Source: CAZKFN01 sp964552035 (GTDB lineage Bacteria > Bacteroidota > Bacteroidia > Flavobacteriales_E > Vicingaceae). Taken from it: a stretch of 44,806 nucleotides of DNA. The stretch covers positions 1-44,806 of the forward strand of contig CAZKFN010000009.1 of NCBI GenBank assembly GCA_964552035.1. The letters are read 5' to 3'. The translations under genes and the position numbers were made by a program. The notes beneath the pieces were generated by a model. That model made no database searches. It was not told where the DNA came from and was given only the letters and a program-made list of their open reading frames with translations. How positions within the stretch are numbered: position 1 is the first letter of the stretch; the number at the start of each line of letters is the position of its first letter. Positions 43,994 to 44,806 of the stretch are shown here, piece by piece.

Positions 43994-44533
43994 ATGAGTA
44001 ATTCAGGATTTGTATATATCATGACCAATAAAAACCGAACAACATTGTATATTGGAGTAACCAATAATTTATGTCGTAGAATTTATGAACATAAAAATCA
44101 TTTGAAAAAAGGTTCTTTTACAGATAGATATAATCTTGAATACTGCATTTATTATGAGGAATTTTCTTATTTCAAAGAAGCAATACAAAGAGAAAAAGAG
44201 TTAAAAAAATGGAACCGCCAAAAGAAAGAAAACCTGATAAACAAAAAGAACCCTGAATGGAAAGTCCTTGTAACCGAAAAAGGTTTTGTTCGTGACAAAG
44301 TGTCTTTTTCGCAACAAGTAAACGAATTGATGAGCGAATTAGGGCTTCCTCCTTCCAGTCGGAATGACGACAGACCAGAGGATAATGTGATTCCTCCTTC
44401 CGGTCGGAATGACGAGCCGCCAGAGGATGGTGTGCTTCCTCCTTTAAGTCGGAATGACGACAGACCAGAGGATAATGTGATTCCTCCTTCCAGTCGGAAT
44501 GACGAGCCGCCAAAGGATGGGCAGAGAGGATAG
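43994..44533 (+). CDS. GIY-YIG nuclease-family protein with a repeat-encoded C-terminal tail
   Basis: This 179-residue protein has a single-domain GIY-YIG core at residues 1-92: FVYIMTN (6-12), YIG (19-21), the R28/R29 and YEHK catalytic region (31-34), then AIQREKELKKWNRQKKE and a final NPEWKVL, as in the small stand-alone UPF0213/YhbQ-like proteins. All core residues appear intact. After about 25 linker residues the last 60 residues are four 15-residue repeats (types LPPSSRNDDRPEDNV and IPPSGRNDEPPEDGV) derived from a DNA repeat, so they are not part of the ancestral protein. The gene starts one base after hsdM, within the operon. DNA nicking is expected from the fold; the substrate is unknown. 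Confidence 0.9.
   Translation: MSNSGFVYIMTNKNRTTLYIGVTNNLCRRIYEHKNHLKKGSFTDRYNLEYCIYYEEFSYFKEAIQREKELKKWNRQKKENLINKKNPEWKVLVTEKGFVRDKVSFSQQVNELMSELGLPPSSRNDDRPEDNVIPPSGRNDEPPEDGVLPPLSRNDDRPEDNVIPPSSRNDEPPKDGQRG
44345..44524 (+). repeat. Four tandem 45-bp coding repeats (two 90-bp AB pairs)
   Basis: Units start at 44345, 44390, 44435 and 44480, each 45 bases or 15 codons. Units 1 and 3 end in the DDRPEDNV form, units 2 and 4 in the DEPPEDGV/DEPPKDGQ form, so a 90-bp pair was duplicated. Every unit has CGGAATGACG at the same place (44360, 44405, 44450, 44495). There are no spacers, so it is not CRISPR. Confidence 0.95.
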
Positions 44534-44564
44534 GTTGGCAGCTCTGCTGCCAACCTATCCTCTC
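44524..44564. repeat. Perfect 18-bp inverted repeat spanning the GIY-YIG stop codon
   Basis: 44524-44541 pairs perfectly with 44547-44564 around the loop CTCTG. The TAG stop (44531-44533) is inside the left arm. No T run follows on either strand, so it is not a standard intrinsic terminator; it may be a structural part of the repeat element or slow mRNA decay. Confidence 0.85.
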
Positions 44565-44580
44565 ACAACCGACAAAAACC

Positions 44581-44646
44581 CGTCATTCCGAACGAAGTGA
44601 GGAACCCGTAACGGACCATAATCATTCAACCCTTAGTGAGGAAACC
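44581..44646 (+). repeat. Two intergenic repeat copies carrying the inverted core
   Basis: Copy 1 (44581-44606) reads CGTCATTCCGAACGAAGTGA then GGAAC. Copy 2 (44622-44646) is degenerate: TCATTC, then AGTGAGGAAACC. CGTCATTCCG in copy 1 is the exact reverse complement of the CGGAATGACG core in the coding repeats, so the two could pair. Confidence 0.8.
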
Positions 44647-44669
44647 AAAAAAGAAAAGAAGATTAAACA

Positions 44670-44806
44670 ATGAACTACATAAATAAATTATTACAAGGCA
44701 AGGATGGAGGGATTCCATACAATGGCAGTAAGGGCGGTTCGTCAAAAGATGGTGTGATTCCTCCTTCCAGTCGGAATGACGACAGACCAAATGTTGGTGT
44801 GATTCC
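44670..44806 (+). CDS. Start of a gene, possibly hsdS, with in-frame repeats; runs off the window
   Basis: ATG 44670 opens a frame that stays open to the edge (45 codons). It starts MNYINKLLQGKDGG and then reads KDGVIPPSSRNDDRPN, the same peptide as in the tail of the GIY-YIG protein and in the same phase. The segment before it (GKDGGIP, then SKGGSS) looks like a decayed unit. In many type I systems the S gene follows M, and S subunits often open with a similar xxINKLL helix, so this may be hsdS with repeats inserted after about ten codons. Nothing seen proves it: no target-recognition domain is in view. It could also be a short repeat-derived frame. Confidence 0.45.
   Translation, partial: MNYINKLLQGKDGGIPYNGSKGGSSKDGVIPPSSRNDDRPNVGVI

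Noticed and set aside
43132..44064. 310-codon open frame on the minus strand across hsdM
   Set aside because: It lies antisense to hsdM, whose motifs and length are complete. The translation is rich in Phe, Ile and His with no recognisable domain, as expected of a shadow frame.
44345..44524. Possible CRISPR array
   Set aside because: The repeats touch each other with no unique spacers, are coding and in frame, and no cas genes are near.
44167..44553. Minus-strand frames opposite the GIY-YIG gene, rich in Ser, Gly and Glu
   Set aside because: They are reverse readings of the 45-bp repeats and of the GIY-YIG core. Repeats whose length is a multiple of three keep several frames open without meaning.
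1..44806. tRNA, rRNA, tmRNA or insertion sequence
   Set aside because: I looked for cloverleaf features such as GGTTCGA with flanking stems, for rRNA blocks and for transposase motifs, and found none that hold up by eye; a tRNAscan or Infernal run would be decisive.

Overview
The window is AT-rich, densely coding chromosomal DNA from a member of the Bacteroidota, most likely of Flavobacteriales type. Four things support this: a very large secreted protein ending in a type IX secretion (Por) sorting domain, an FtsZ tail of the Bacteroidota kind, several exact copies of the Bacteroidota -7 promoter element TAnnTTTG, and the gene orders miaB / sigma-54 activator / lptE / TPR / secG and mraZ to ftsZ. 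Ten Ns inside ftsW show that this is a draft or metagenome-derived assembly.

Layout. (1) 1-6625, minus strand: the tail-clipped groEL with groES, then a separate operon miaB, sigma-54 type AAA+ regulator, lptE, TPR-like protein, secG, with start/stop overlaps and an intrinsic terminator. (2) 6804-12272: a monomeric NADP-isocitrate dehydrogenase gene (minus) divergent from korA-korB (plus). One enzyme makes 2-oxoglutarate and the other converts it to succinyl-CoA with reduction of ferredoxin. (3) 12571-20031: one 2486-residue secreted protein with seven alternating jelly-roll (MAM-like) and CARDB-like modules, bounded by a strong terminator. (4) 20381-35653, minus strand: a complete division and cell wall (dcw) operon in the order mraZ, rsmH, ftsL, ftsI, murE, mraY, murD, ftsW, murG, murC, ftsQ, ftsA, ftsZ, almost all overlapping or a few bases apart. 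It has three 10-bp-spaced MraZ-type boxes upstream and an intrinsic terminator at the end. (5) 36099-42033: housekeeping genes, namely an alpha/beta hydrolase, engB, leuS, three small conserved genes (HEAT-like, DUF493, DUF2905) and convergent tpx. (6) 42442-44806: an accessory edge with a visibly more GC-rich hsdM, a GIY-YIG nuclease gene and the start of another gene that could be hsdS.

The most unusual region is the last 460 bases. The GIY-YIG gene ends in four in-frame 15-residue repeats. The same repeat reappears in the same reading phase near the start of the next gene. Between the two lie a perfect 18-bp hairpin containing the stop codon and two repeat copies holding the inverted core. 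This looks like a dispersed palindromic repeat that tolerates or exploits translation and is linked to a GIY-YIG nuclease. Other points worth checking are the MraZ operator array with a fourth, inverted box, the palindrome in the icd/kor divergent region, and the ftsW gap.
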